From Hymenopus coronatus (taxonomy: Eukaryota; Arthropoda; Insecta; Mantodea; Hymenopodidae): a DNA stretch of 64,000 nucleotides. The notes beneath the pieces were generated by a model. The model was not told the origin of the DNA. It saw only the letters and a list, made by a program, of their open reading frames with translations, and made no database searches. The stretch is taken from NCBI GenBank assembly GCA_030762935.1, contig CM060895.1, positions 79,120,001 through 79,184,000 on the forward strand, written 5' to 3'. Position 1 is the first letter of the stretch. Every line of letters begins with the position of its first letter. A program made the position numbers and the translations under genes. Shown one piece after another: positions 22,770 through 33,909 of the stretch.

Positions 22770-23205
22770 CAATTACTGAATATTTTGGCAGATAAGATGA
22801 CCTTCAGATAAGATGAGGTATATATTTTCATCAAAGATATATAGTTTCACTGTATATCTGTCCTGTATGATGATCTCCAAATTATCAATGGCCTGTAAAT
22901 TTAGTTTAGAACATGATCATTTGAATAATAATAGGTGCACTGACCTTGAATGTTCACAATGCTATTCAATTTTGTGGACATACCCGCTGTGTACTACTAA
23001 ACAATTGGTAGGTTTAGATCGTCATTAAGGATGTTGCAGGGTTTGAAATGCATTGGTGAGCGATTTATTTTATTTTATAATGGTTTTAATTTATATACAT
23101 TTTAATCTGTTTTATATCCTTTGTATAAGACAACCCTGATTTTGGGTGCCCTTTTTTTTATTCTTCAACTATTGCCTTATCTGCCAAAATATACTGTATA
23201 TAAGA
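22770..23205. mobile_element. Short inverted-repeat DNA element, pogo-like ends
   Basis: The left end has ATATTTTGGCAGATAAGATG and the right end carries the mirror of ATATTTTGGCAGATAAGGC. Just inside the right end is GTATAAGACAACCCTGATTTT. Ends of the form '..GGC.TATAAGACGACC..' are common in pogo/Tigger-like non-autonomous elements; here CpG has decayed. The 71-codon frame inside shows no transposase motif. Confidence 0.5.
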
Positions 23206-23254
23206 TATTATGCTACCTGTTTGAGAGCAGAAGGTGAACAGCATATACTATATT

Positions 23255-23460
23255 CAATTCAATTCAATTTTTTATTCACCAAGGATATACAATTTGTACA
23301 TATGGCTTCATGGTAAGGTTATAGTGAGTCTTTACCAGTACCTATTTACCAGGGACACACTGTTCTCTCATGTATTGGAGAAAGGCTGCAAGAAGGGCTA
23401 TTACAATTTAACGACCATATATGTTGTCTGAAATTGGAATAATAAATTATGTACATTTTG
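23255..23460 (-). mobile_element. LINE 3' end with (TTGAA)n tail
   Basis: Read on the minus strand, the segment ends in a TTGAATTGAATTGAATTGA tail (plus 23255-23270). This type of short tandem 3' tail is typical of jockey/RTE-like non-LTR elements. No reverse transcriptase remains. Confidence 0.45.
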
Positions 23461-25010
23461 TGTATATACATTTAAGGGGAGTCGAAATGGGATTTTCATA
23501 ATTTTATTCCATTTTCATGTTTTAATTGCATATAAATATTTTGAATCTCTCGCCCATTTTGGTATAACTGTCATAGAAGTACCCTAATTGTAAATAGTTC
23601 AAAAATATTATTGAAAGTAATCCTGCATAGTAATTTTTAGAACATTTTGGTGCACCCACTTGGTAAAACATTATAACTTTGTAAATGTTAGTGTTAGGGA
23701 AGAGATTTTTTTTTATTTTTATTTTGATCGGAAAGTTTTACTTGAGCAATTGGAAGCATTGGCAACCTGCTCACATTCCTTCATGCGAGAGTTTTGAAGT
23801 ACTGCGAAGTTGTATTTGGAAACTGAGATTAAATATTTTTTTATACGTTATGTTTGAAACTAGTTTCTGAAGAACTAATATTTTCTATACAAATGCCCCA
23901 TTATCTCATGGCTGAAATTTTTGCCACACATTGCACCTAAATAGGTTTTATTTTAATGGAAAGGTTTTTATGATATGGATTAGCTATTTTTTTAAAAATT
24001 CAAAATCCTCATTTTTCAATAGAATTTTAATAGATTTATTTAAAAAAGTCATGCTTTTCTTTCTAATCAACAGTAATATTCTATTTTTCTTCAATCAGCA
24101 GTAAAAGTGTTGCTGAATATACTTTGAAAGTTTTAACCCATTATCTTAAATAGTTGCTGAGATAATGGGTAAAACGTTAACATCGACTCCTCTTAAATGT
24201 TCAAGGAACATAAATAGTAATAACATCTGTACATTGGATTTATACTGTTCTTCCTTTTTAGACCTAATGTATCATTATAGAAAGTTTATCATCGTTTAAT
24301 AGTGACATAAAAGCTTCAAAAATATAATAGCAAAGTGTATTGAAATCAAATCTTATTACAAGGCAACACTTTTTTTTTTAAGACTCTTGAATAAATTCTT
24401 AAACTATTATTCAAGTTTTTAGAATCACTATTCAGCTTTCTATGCATTCTGTTTTAAGACTTTCATCAATAGCACAGCTAGGTCATCATTGATTACAGTG
24501 TTATGAAATTATAGTGTAATTATTGTGTTACAATTTGATGTGTCTTGCTTGTTTTATACCAGGATCAAGACAGAAGAGAGAGAAGGTAGAATAAGGAGAT
24601 TTGTGTCCCCGATTCCAACGAAAAGGAGCACAGCTTTAGTGATAGCTGTTATTATGAAGTTATACATGTTTAATTTGTTGAAGTTCCAGAACACTAATTT
24701 CAGGCATGACTAGGAGTGGAAGCTGGAAGTAATGTTCATATCATCCGTGGGCTACTGAGGAAAAAACCAAGAAAGAAAATACTCACAAGGATCTGTAGGG
24801 AACTTCATGTAAATGCAGTTATTGCTTGCATGAATATAAATGGAGTAACTACAAATAAATGTATCACTTAGATCTTTGTATTAAAACTCAAAATCAAACG
24901 CAAAAGCAAACAGTGCCATATTGCTTTACCTCATTTTAAGAATGTATTGTAATATATTTGTATACATTACAGACAGAGTTTTTGAAAATATAGAGATTTA
25001 CTGGCAAGGT
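23461..25010. other. No feature recognised
   Basis: A+T-rich DNA with short chance frames only (for example 23685-23870 and 24525-24713). Confidence 0.4.
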
Positions 25011-25014
25011 ACAG

Positions 25015-25735
25015 TGCAATTCATATAAACCTGAATCATTCTAATAGGCCATAATTTCTCTCTGAAAGCTAGTAGAAATATGAAATCTGTCTTTAATGGT
25101 CTCAGTGACTCAGGGAGAATTGACAATAATCATAGCAATACCGTCTGTTGACTGTATTGAAGATTTCAACGGAAATTATGAGCATTTTCATGGCATTGTA
25201 GACAGTCGCAGCTCTTCGACATGTGCTCAATCGACACAACTATTTGTTTGGACAGTTCACTAGACTTCTTCGAACATTTGTAACAGTCTCTGCACTCAAT
25301 AGTGGTCTATATTTTCCACTCTTACTAACAAGTATACCAGTTGTCTCCAGCTTTCTTGCTAGTGATAAAATTGTTGCCTTTGTCAGATCATCCCATACAT
25401 TAAATTCTCTTTGAAATTCCCATTGTGTTGTTACCAAGGAATTTGTCTTCCAATATGTTTTCACAATGAAAACATGCTCTTGAAGTAAGTACTACATGTT
25501 GCTGTTATGACTGCAAACTAAAGACTACATACAATGCCATGAAAATACTCGTAATTACCATTAAAATCATCAATATAGTCAATAGATGGCATTGATCAAT
25601 AGTCACCATGACTATTGTTGATTCTCCCTGAGCCACTGAGATCATTAAAATAAATTTCACATTTCTACAAGCTCTAAGAGAGAAATTATGACATTAATAT
25701 GTTTCAGGTTTGTATGGATTACACTGTATATGAAT
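25015..25735 (-). mobile_element. Long-inverted-repeat DNA transposon with helix-turn-helix core
   Basis: Two arms of about 190 bases (25015-25204 and 25545-25735) are reverse complements with moderate divergence. Landmarks are CTCAGTG.CTCAGGGAGAAT, TTTTCATGGCATTGT and CATAATTTCTCTCT. Between them the minus strand encodes a 74-codon frame resembling the helix-turn-helix N-terminus of a transposase (see next entry). Long arms around a transposase scrap suggest an internally deleted DNA transposon. Confidence 0.7.
25240..25464 (-). pseudogene. Transposase N-terminal helix-turn-helix fragment
   Basis: The minus-strand frame reads KTYWKTNSLVTTQWEFQREF then NVWDDLTKATILSLARKLET, TGILVSKSGKYRPLLSAE and VTNVRRSLVNCPNK. 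This order (a first helix with Y..T.S...TQ..F...F, then a P-x-x-x-T-I-x-x-L-x-x-K-x-x-x-T-G linker, then R.....V..VR..L...P.KS) matches the DNA-binding N-terminus found in many arthropod transposases (DUF4817-like). No catalytic domain follows before the inverted repeat. Confidence 0.65.
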
Positions 25736-26064
25736 GTATACATAATGAAAAACAATGATCATTTCAGTAACTGTTAAAATAATATTCAGCTTATGGAGAC
25801 TCAATTAGTGCAATAGTCCTAGCATCAAAGCAGGATAAAAATACCATAGATTAAACAATGTTTAATAAAAGAATGTCTTTCATTGTGTGTTAAATTTTTA
25901 TTGTTGAGTGGTAAACAGTTGTGTTTTATTTATATACATGTTAAAGGTTTTATTAAAAGAATAAATAAATTTGTACAGAAAAAAATAGAAGTACTACATT
26001 TCAACATCTTCTCTACCCACTCTATTTTTTTTTCTTTCTTTATTTTGTTTTTATCCCATCTATA
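25736..26064. other. No feature recognised
   Basis: A+T-rich; short chance frames only. Confidence 0.4.
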
Positions 26065-26200
26065 AAAGTATTCTTATAAAAATTGCTTTTCTATTTATGT
26101 TAACTGAGATAAACATTTGCAGAAATAATTTTATGTCATATTTTATTGTAGATACAAGGAAATACAGAAGGTTCAAACAATACTCAAATCTTTAAAAACC
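26065..26200 (-). repeat. R870 repeat, diverged fragment
   Basis: GCTTTTCTATTTATGTTAAC and GAGATAAACATTTGCAGAAA match the first part of reverse-oriented R870 copies. CpG-poor and truncated. Confidence 0.5.
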
Positions 26201-26277
26201 AGGTCACTAATGCTGGTATTAATTTTATACTCCTTGCATAAAATAGTGAAAAATAACAGAATGAAAACTTAACACAA

Positions 26278-26342
26278 AGGATCAGATGTGTTCTGTTCAT
26301 ATGACTTTCTCTACCAATTCTGCAAACAAATTATTCTTACTT
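26278..26342 (-). repeat. R870 repeat, end fragment
   Basis: ATCAGATGTGTTCTGTTCAT followed by ATGACTTTCTCTACC and GCAAACAAATTATTCTTA is the start of a reverse-oriented R870 copy, cut off after about 65 bases. Confidence 0.6.
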
Positions 26343-26755
26343 AATGTTATACAGTGCAACAAATTTGAACTTTGTATTATGCTGCAAGATGAAAATAGCT
26401 GTTCTTTACCAATTCACATAACATGATTGTAAAAATGAAATAAGAAAAGTTCCATCATGTACCAATTTTTGTGGAAAAGTTATGCCACATTGGGCTATAT
26501 TTCATATTAGTAGGTATACATGCTAGTCCATAAAAAACAAATTGGCAACTATAAACCACTTAAAATTGACTCTATTACAGTAGAGGAGGAGCCTGCTATT
26601 GCATAATATATAATAATATTAAAATTACTTTTGTATTAAAAATATCAGCCCCCCCCCTCCAAATAAAGCATACAATGTATACTCAATTTAGAAACTTTCT
26701 GTTTGTGGGTGGATGGTTAAACTTCTTGTAGGAGCATCCAGCAGTGATCCACCAA
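26343..26755. other. No feature recognised
   Basis: A+T-rich DNA with a C-run near 26650. Confidence 0.4.
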
Positions 26756-26759
26756 CAGT

Positions 26760-27960
26760 ATTGGTGACCATCTTGTTTTATTACCATCTTTCCATGGCAG
26801 GCATATCTTGATTAAATCTCTCACCATGTTCATCACTCACATCTCCAAGATTAGGCAGAAAAAAATCCAAATAGGAATGAAGAAAATGTAATTTCAAGGA
26901 CATGTTGCATCTCATTGCCTTGTAACAGTCCAGTATATATTCTTTCAGTTCCCTGTGATTCTCATACCTAACTTTTCCCAAGAACTTGTTGAATATATTT
27001 TGTAATGCAAGCTAAGCTGCTTTTTCAGTATTTGTCAACAACATTTTGAAGATAATATATTTCATCAACTCATAAATCTCAGGTGCACTGAAAACACTTT
27101 CTTTAATTTTTGCATGAAAATGGCAGGAAATTTAGATATCAAATATTGAAAATCCTGACCATTTTTGTTCATCGCTTTCACAAAGTTTTTCATAAAACCC
27201 AATTTCAGATGCAGCAGTGGTAACAGCACACTGTCTTTATTAACAAGGGATTCTTGTGACACATTTCTTTCACCAGGATTGAAGCTTTCTCTCAAAGGCC
27301 ACAGTTTGACAACATAATGGTCTTTCCTTGCCCTACTGTCCCAGTGATACAGAAAACAGCAATATTTGGTATAACTAGTTTGCATTCCTAGAAGAAGTCC
27401 CAGAACTTTGAGATCACAACAGATTTTCCATTTGTGATTTGAATAGCCAGTATATTTCAGAAGCACTCTCATGTTATTGTAAGATTCCTTTAACTGGTAT
27501 GGAAGGTTTCTTATTCCTGTTATGAAAGAGAACAGCTTTGAGACTGCTTTTTGAGGAATCTATAAATAAGCCACATTCTTCTGGATTATGAACCATCCTG
27601 GATTCCTTAAGCAACCCATTTAAGTCATTACAATGCACCAAAATGTCTATCATTGAAAAAAAAGTGGATAGACCAAGCAGTTGTTTATGGAATGATATAC
27701 TGGTATTTGGTTGTAGCAAACTTTTGTCTTGAAGACGAGACCCAAGTAAATCTGCTTATCTTTTTGAAAGATTTTGATCTCCTATAAGATTGTTCAATTC
27801 TTCCTGTGATAATGACTGTGGAAGTAATGTTGATGTGGATGGCAGTAATCATCTTCTAGAGTCTAATCCACTGATGGTTTTGAAACTAGGAGAGAATCAG
27901 ATTGCAGAACTAGAATGCATTGCTGATTCTAAATTTCAACGAAGTTGATTTGACAGTGCT
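26760..27960 (-). pseudogene. Multi-frame pseudogene of an arthropod transposon-associated protein
   Basis: Several adjoining minus-strand frames form one broken protein. The order is PSTSTLLPQSLSQEELNNLI and LLGSRLQDKSLLQPNTSISF (27830-27670), then ECGLFIDSSKSSLKAVLFHN (about 27570), then CCDLKVLGLLLGMQTSYTKY and DSRARKDHYVVKLWPLRES (27420-27290), then SVLLPLLHLKLGFMKNFVKA (about 27230), and last CNMSLKLHFLHSYLDFFLPN and GDVSDEHGERFNQDM (about 26900-26800). These blocks are familiar from multicopy uncharacterised arthropod proteins ending in 'SDEHGERFHQDI'. They behave like a mobile-element gene, but I cannot name the transposase superfamily. At least three frame changes show this copy is dead. 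Confidence 0.7.
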
Positions 27961-28042
27961 CTTGAATGTAATTAAAGGTGAATTTTTAATCTAAACTTGT
28001 AAGGAATTATAGAAGATATACAAAATACTAAGATTTTGACGT

Positions 28043-28905
28043 ATTAAAAATCTGATGAGTTCCATTCACATGAATTTCTCTACATTTGTGTAACAGATAA
28101 TTGTTAAAATTCTTCTATCTACTTTATGCTAACCGAGATAAACATTAGCAGATTTTGCCTTATTATTTGCTTCCTTATAAGTAGAAAAGAAAAAAGGGAA
28201 AACACTAGGCTATAGCGATAGTCAAATCTTTTAAAAGGTGATTGCTATGGAATTGAAATCCATTTCTTTGCATGGCCGGGTGTTGATAAGTTCCCGTACG
28301 AGAAAAGTTTCAAGTATTTTAATACTGGAACCAATAACAAAGAATATCCCAAAAGCGCTCAACTCCGCGAAAAAAAATGTGTACGACATACATGTTTTAA
28401 CAATGTGTACTTTTTTGTTTATCTCTTACGGTTTACTAGTTGTGCAAGTCATCCAGAATAAAGAAGTCTTCAGAGACTGTTTCCAGAAAGTTCAAGATGT
28501 ACATTTTATTTGTCATGTAAATATCTTTAATACACAGTATTTTTAAATTAAAATCGTTAGAGTAATTTTTGAGAAAATAAACATTTTCGACATTTTTTCC
28601 ATGTAAAGGATAGTTGGGGGTGAGGGAATTTTCCTGAAAATCCTCGTGTTGCATCCTAGGAAGATAAATACATAAATACTAAGTCTAAGTTTGGTATTTA
28701 ACGGACTTCTTATTTCTGAGCTTTGCTGCCCACATATACACACACGGCCATTTGTCTAATGTTTCTGTTTTTTTTTTTTTGTTTTTTTTTCACTCAGGAT
28801 GCCACAGAATACGTATTTTCGGTAAAATCTCGGCATTGAGTTTTTGGCTGGAATACAATACCTTCTCTATACATTATGTACATAATGCGTTTAGGGAAAG
28901 TAATA
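28043..28905 (-). repeat. R870 repeat, near-full copy
   Basis: Starts AAAAATCTGATGAGTTCC, ends GGGAAAGTAATA, and carries all family landmarks (GAGATAAACATTAGCAG, GGTTTACTAGTTGTGCAAG, TTTTTGAGAAAATAAACATT, TTCGGTAAAATCTCG). Rich in CpG. The short frames over it are chance products. Confidence 0.85.
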
Positions 28906-29250
28906 ATACTGGGCAGGTATTTGGAGAGAAGGAAAAAATGTGGCAGCGACTAAAAATATTTTCCTTATTGATATGACTGTCGTTCATTGCCACGAATGTG
29001 TCGTGCATTCAAGGTTTCCTACTCCAGAAATCAACACTAGATGGCGCTCATTCTCAGTATATTTCGCAGCAGTACTTAATTGGTTTAACCTTGAATTTCA
29101 TTGCATATCTTTATGATGCAGAATCAGCTCCAATTGCGCTGCTGTTAATAACTGCACTGAATCTAGAGGTGCATTCTTCCTTTTGAACGAAATTTCTGAA
29201 ATAAAACAAATCATGTGTTACATTCAAGTGATTTTCTCTATTCACTATCG
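28906..29250. other. Spacer between R870 copies
   Basis: A short + strand frame (28998-29186) with no recognised motif. It does not match the R870 family. Confidence 0.4.
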
Positions 29251-29251
29251 T

Positions 29252-29358
29252 TTATTACTTTCACACACAATGTACATAATAAGTACAGCACGTATTGAAT
29301 TCCACCCGAAAATTCGATATCGAGATTTTACCAGAAATACATGGTTTGAGGACTCCTG
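29252..29358 (+). repeat. R870 repeat, terminal fragment
   Basis: Only the first hundred bases of a forward copy (TTACTTTCACACACAATGTA, AAAATTCGATATCGAG). A reverse-oriented copy begins directly afterwards. Confidence 0.75.
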
Positions 29359-29367
29359 AATTTAAAT

Positions 29368-30107
29368 ATAAAAATCTTGTGTGTTCCACTTGCATGACTT
29401 TCTCTACATCTCTGCAATAAATTATTGTTACAAAGTCTTATTCTTTTGTTTACTTAATGCTAATCAAGAAAAAAATTGGCCGAAGCGGTCCTATTACTTG
29501 CTTGCTTGTAAGTAGAAGGAAAATAAGGGAATAAGTACCATAAGCTATATCGACAGTTAAATATGGTTGCTATACGATTGAAGTACCTTTGTTTGTATGG
29601 ACAGGAGTTGACAAATTGCCTTATGAGAAAAGTATAAAAATTTTAAAGCTGATACTAATAACAAGGAAAATCTCCAAAACGGTCAACTCAACGAAAAAAA
29701 TGTATATAACACAAGTGTCTTCAGAGACTATTCTCAGAAAATTGGAGATATGCATTTTTTTGTCACATAAATATCTTGAATATAAGAAAAGTTAATCAAA
29801 ATCCTTAGAGCCGTTTTTGAGAAAATCAAAAGTTTCGAATTTTTTTCCATGTAAAGGGTAGTTGGAGGTGGGAGAACTTTCTTGAAAATCTTCGTGTAGC
29901 ACCCTTGGAAGATACTGAACTTAAATATCAAGTCTAGTATTTAACGGACTTTTCGTTTTTGAACTACACACACGGATCTTTTTCTATTTTTTTTCTAAAT
30001 GTTGGGTGCCAAAAATGTATTTTCGGTGAAATCTCACTATCCAATATTTGGGTGAAATACAATACCTTCTCTATACACTATGTACATAGAAAATAGAGAA
30101 AGTAAAT
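29368..30107 (-). repeat. R870 repeat, near-full copy
   Basis: Begins AAAATCTTGTGTGTTCC and ends with the mirrored terminus CATAGAAAATAGAGAAAGTA. CpG-rich interior with the family landmarks in reverse order. Confidence 0.85.
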
Positions 30108-30131
30108 AGGAAACATTTGAGATAAGGGGCC

Positions 30132-30752
30132 CTCGTGCGTGCGTGTGTGCAGCGTAATTCAAAAACGAAAAATCGGCTAAATATCAAACTTTACAAAGCA
30201 GATTTTTCGACATTTTCTTTTTCCTCAAAAATGACTAACGATTTTAATTAAAATATCACATATTAAAGCTATTCAGATGACTACTATAATGCATATATCA
30301 GGTAATAGCACTGAAGCTCTCTTCGTGCTGGATGTCTTTTGCACAACTGATAAACTGTAAGAGATAGACAAAATCTTACCACACAAAACATTTAGATATC
30401 TTTAAGACACACAAGTTATGTTGAATATTTTTTTTTTTTTTTTTTTTTTGGTTAAGCTAACAATTTCCGAGATATTCCTTAATATGGGTTTAAATTTTAA
30501 AATACTTATATTTTCCTCAAATGGGACATCATTATTCGTTTTTCTTGTTCCTGTTCAAGCCAATGAGTAAATCCATCACAGAGCGACCAGCTTTAATGAG
30601 ATTTTCATATTGCTTGAGCCTAGTATATTCCCTTTGCATTTACTAGGAAATGTGTATTAAAATCATTTAAGCAATCGTTTATCTGAATTAACGTGAAGTA
30701 GTTCGAAGAATATGCTTCTTTAAACAATAGTTTGCTGCAAAATAGATAAAGT
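30132..30752 (+). repeat. R870 repeat, copy lacking its first end
   Basis: Starts at the GT-rich tract (CGTGCGTGCGTGTGTGCAG) and runs through TCAAAAACGAAAAATCGG to AATAGTTTGCTGCAAAATAG. Contains a T-run of about 22 near 30430. Confidence 0.8.
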
Positions 30753-30784
30753 ATTTGAGTGCAACACAAGTTTGTTTATATATC

Positions 30785-31524
30785 TTCTACAAACGATCCT
30801 TATGAAAACTTATTTTCTATCCAAATATTAATCGAGATAAACATTTCCAGAAATGTTTATTTAGTTTTATTTATGTTTAGTTCATTACACATTTATTTCT
30901 AAATACAAGGAGGATAGAGGAAACCAAATCGACAGTCAGATATATAAGCGACTCTCTATATGCTGACTTTGAGAGAAATAAATAAATAGCGGGAGTGCCT
31001 TAAAAAATTAAAGTATTCTAAAATTAATACCAACATTAAAATAGCTAGAAAATGGCTGATATCACAAAATTATAGGAAATAAATTATGCGTTTTAAAGAG
31101 ACCTGAGTTTTTCGTAAGATGGTTTACCAGTTGTGCAAGTTTACATAAATTCCTTCCAAATAAAGCGGTCTTCAAGATATACTTTTATTTGCCATGTAAA
31201 TATCTTAAACATGTGGTATCCAATAAAAATCGTTACCTAGTTACTTTTATAAAACATAAAAGTTTCAAAACATCCTCCAGTAGATTGCTATGTGTGGATT
31301 TTGTTAACATTTTTTGTGTCGCATTTCTTGAAATAGCTGAACCTAAACATTTGATATCTATAGGACGTTTCAAGTTTTTTGGAACTTATTCTACAAATAC
31401 CTTTTTGGGCTCAGGGGGATTTAAAATATGAATTTCCGGTTAAATCTCGATAAAAATTCTTGGCTGCATTACAGTTACTTCCACTACTTCCTATAGATTA
31501 AGAAGTAGGGAAAGTAAATTAGCA
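30785..31524 (-). repeat. R870 repeat, diverged copy
   Basis: Reverse copy with TTAATCGAGATAAACATTTC, GGTTTACCAGTTGTGCAAG and a terminal AAGTAGGGAAAGTAAATT. Internal segments are degraded. Confidence 0.7.
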
Positions 31525-31661
31525 TGGCTATATAATCCCTCTCTGGAGTTTCATAATAGATATATTTCAAATATATCTATTATATTAATTAAATTTCTAG
31601 AACATCAGGATAAGGGATTGTCAGGCTTCATCCATGCCCAAGCAATACGTATACTTTATCA

Positions 31662-31885
31662 ACTGCTTACTATAGTTATTGGAAGCATTTCAGCCAAAAA
31701 TCTTAGGCTAAGATTTCGCCAGAAATACATACCCCCTGAATCTAGAAAAAGCATTTTAGAGAAAGCTCCATTTGAGTATGTGAGTGTGTGAGCAGCATAA
31801 CTCTAAACCAAGTTGGATAAATGTTAAACTTGGTATTTAAGTTGAATATCTTCCAAAACTGCAACGCGGAGAATTCTAAGATAAT
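31662..31885 (+). repeat. R870 repeat, partial copy
   Basis: AAGCATTTTAGAGAAAG, a short GT tract and AACTTGGTATTTAAGTTG identify a partial forward copy. Confidence 0.7.
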
Positions 31886-32500
31886 TGGTAAAATACCATA
31901 TTGAAAACATGCAAATGTACACGTTATACTGTGATGTTTTGTGCATTTACGGCGTTTGTTAAGCATATAATGTAAAGCTAACTACCCTAAACTAAAAACT
32001 GTAAAAAGGAAACGCTTAACGCCATCCATTGCGCCTAGCCCTGCAACCCTAAATATATTCACGAAAAACTAAAACATGAAAACTAAACTTTTCTGACGTT
32101 ATATGACGACTTTTTAGAGGCCCTGTCAGGTGGTTATAAAATGAAGTTTCTCTACACGGGTTTTTATCATCTGCCAAGAATCTTCACGAAATGGTGGATT
32201 TCAGCATAGCCTAGATATGCTGAACAAAACTATAGATACCTTTGTAGGTGCTAACTATAAAGCTTATCAGCAACGTTATCAACGTTTCTGAGAAATTCAG
32301 TTATCATCATCATCATCGTTATCATTCAAACAAGTGCCCTTTAAGATCTCATAAAGAACTTTTTTTCCAACGCTTCTTGGGACGTCCCAGAGATGTCTCA
32401 CCATGTGGGAATTCATTTGTTGTAAATCACTCATTCAACTGTTCGGCAAGTTAGATATTGATACTAGCTTAATATTATGAATATCTGAGAACTTATGCCA
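31886..32500. other. No gene recognised
   Basis: Intergenic DNA between R870 copies. Contains a CAT trinucleotide run near 32305. A 68-codon + strand frame has no recognised motif. Confidence 0.4.
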
Positions 32501-32559
32501 GCTTTTTTTTTTTGCTTTTGTAATACTTGCTTTTAACAGCCGTTAGCAGGATAGGTTAG

Positions 32560-32830
32560 GGATGGAAGTTTAGCGGATAAGGCTATTCCTAAACCTCCTG
32601 CAGGGAGGAATAAAGCTAAAGGGCACGAAGGGTGGCCGCATTTTCTTTAAGCGAAATGCCTAAATTTTCCAGATCAAGAATGCATTGCCCCCGCCCCCTT
32701 AGACGCAATTCACTTATCTTATGGATGGATTCATACAGAAGCCTCCGTGCCAGGGAAAAATAGTCATCTCCACAAAGCACATCGTATTGGCCGCAAGCTG
32801 CCTCCATTGTGTTGCAACACTGAGCTACAT
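32560..32830 (-). other. GC-richer block with a 63-codon open frame
   Basis: Distinctly richer in G+C than its surroundings. The minus strand reads MEAACGQYDVLCGDDYFSLA and continues SELRLRGRGQCILDLENLGI and SLKENAATLRAL to a stop at 32616. Composition and codon pattern look protein-like and there are no simple repeats. I do not recognise the family. It could be a retroposed gene piece, a small gene or part of a mobile element. Confidence 0.4.
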
Positions 32831-33342
32831 GGAATAAAATTAAACGATGGAAAATAAGGGACAGGAGAATTTGTATAGTATATAATCCACACCAGCATTC
32901 GCCTACCTACCAAGAAAAATCATGAAAACCCTCAAGGTCGTGGTGATCGGTCCAAGGAGAATCGAGACAGCTCCACAGCTTCCTATAATGACGAAAAAAA
33001 TTATCCCACAATTTTATCTTAAGTTTTTGGAAACTAGGGCAGGGCTGTATGGTTAAGGTTCCTTGGTGCTGAACTCTAATCTACATGCTCAGTTATTTGC
33101 TTTGCTGTATGCGACGATGCGTTGTCATAAGTAATGACGTAAAATTATTTCTCCATTAAAACGTTTATCATAAACTTTTTCAAAAGTTTGTGGTAATCAG
33201 ACATTTGTATACAATCGGCAGTAACGTTTAGTAGAACAATTAGAAGAAAGCTGGGCCACCCCCATTTGGGGCAAGATGACAGCCTTACGTAAATTGATGC
33301 ATGAAAGATATTGAAGGTAAATGATGAAATAATGATCATGAC
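32831..33342. other. No gene recognised
   Basis: Intergenic DNA with one short minus-strand frame (33145-33339) of no recognisable family. Confidence 0.4.
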
Positions 33343-33909
33343 TTTACCATTTGAGCCCGTTTACGGGTCATTTAGACTCCCTGAAAGTATTTTGGCGGAT
33401 ATTTCTAAAGTATTTAGGGCACTTTTAAGGCACATTGAGTAGTTCTATGGATATTTTGAGGACGTTTAAGGATATTTCGGAACATTTTTAAGATATTTCA
33501 GAATTTCCGAGGCATTTTGAAAGTGTTTTGCCGGATACTTCTTAAGTATTTAGAGCACTTTTAAGGCACATTGAGTACTTCTATGAATAAGGGCTGTTCG
33601 GAACATTTTTAAGATATTTCAGGATTTTCGAGGCATTTTAAAAGTGTTTTGGACATTTTGAATGTATCTTGGAAACTTTTGAGGGTACTTAATGCAACTT
33701 CGATGACATTTCATAGGTGCTTTGAGCTCCAAATCAGGTATTTGAGCAATTTCCGGACATTTAAAGGGTCTTTGAAGTTATTTTATGGATACTTCCAAGG
33801 TATTTGGATAGTTTTGAGTGTTTTAGGACATTTTAAAAACACTTTAGTACGTCTCACAGCATTTTGATGGTATTTCGGAGCATATTTAATGTATTTTGTA
33901 GATCCCTTT
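33343..33909. repeat. Block of helically phased T-tracts
   Basis: Short T-tracts (TT to TTTTT) recur about every 10-11 bases for some 550 bases. From the tract at 33391 to that at 33893 I count roughly 49 intervals, a mean near 10.2. The units look like degenerate GGATATTTTAAG/CATTTTGAAG words. A longer duplication is also present: GGCACATTGAGTA and ACATTTTTAAGATATTTCAG recur about 120 bases apart (33430/33566 and 33483/33603). Phased T-tracts on this scale bend DNA in a plane. The spacing is not a multiple of three, which argues against coding. Confidence 0.75.

Noticed and set aside
30420..30450. Long T-run as a terminator or poly-A signature
   Set aside because: It lies inside an R870 copy at a position that is T-rich in the family and is best explained by slippage.
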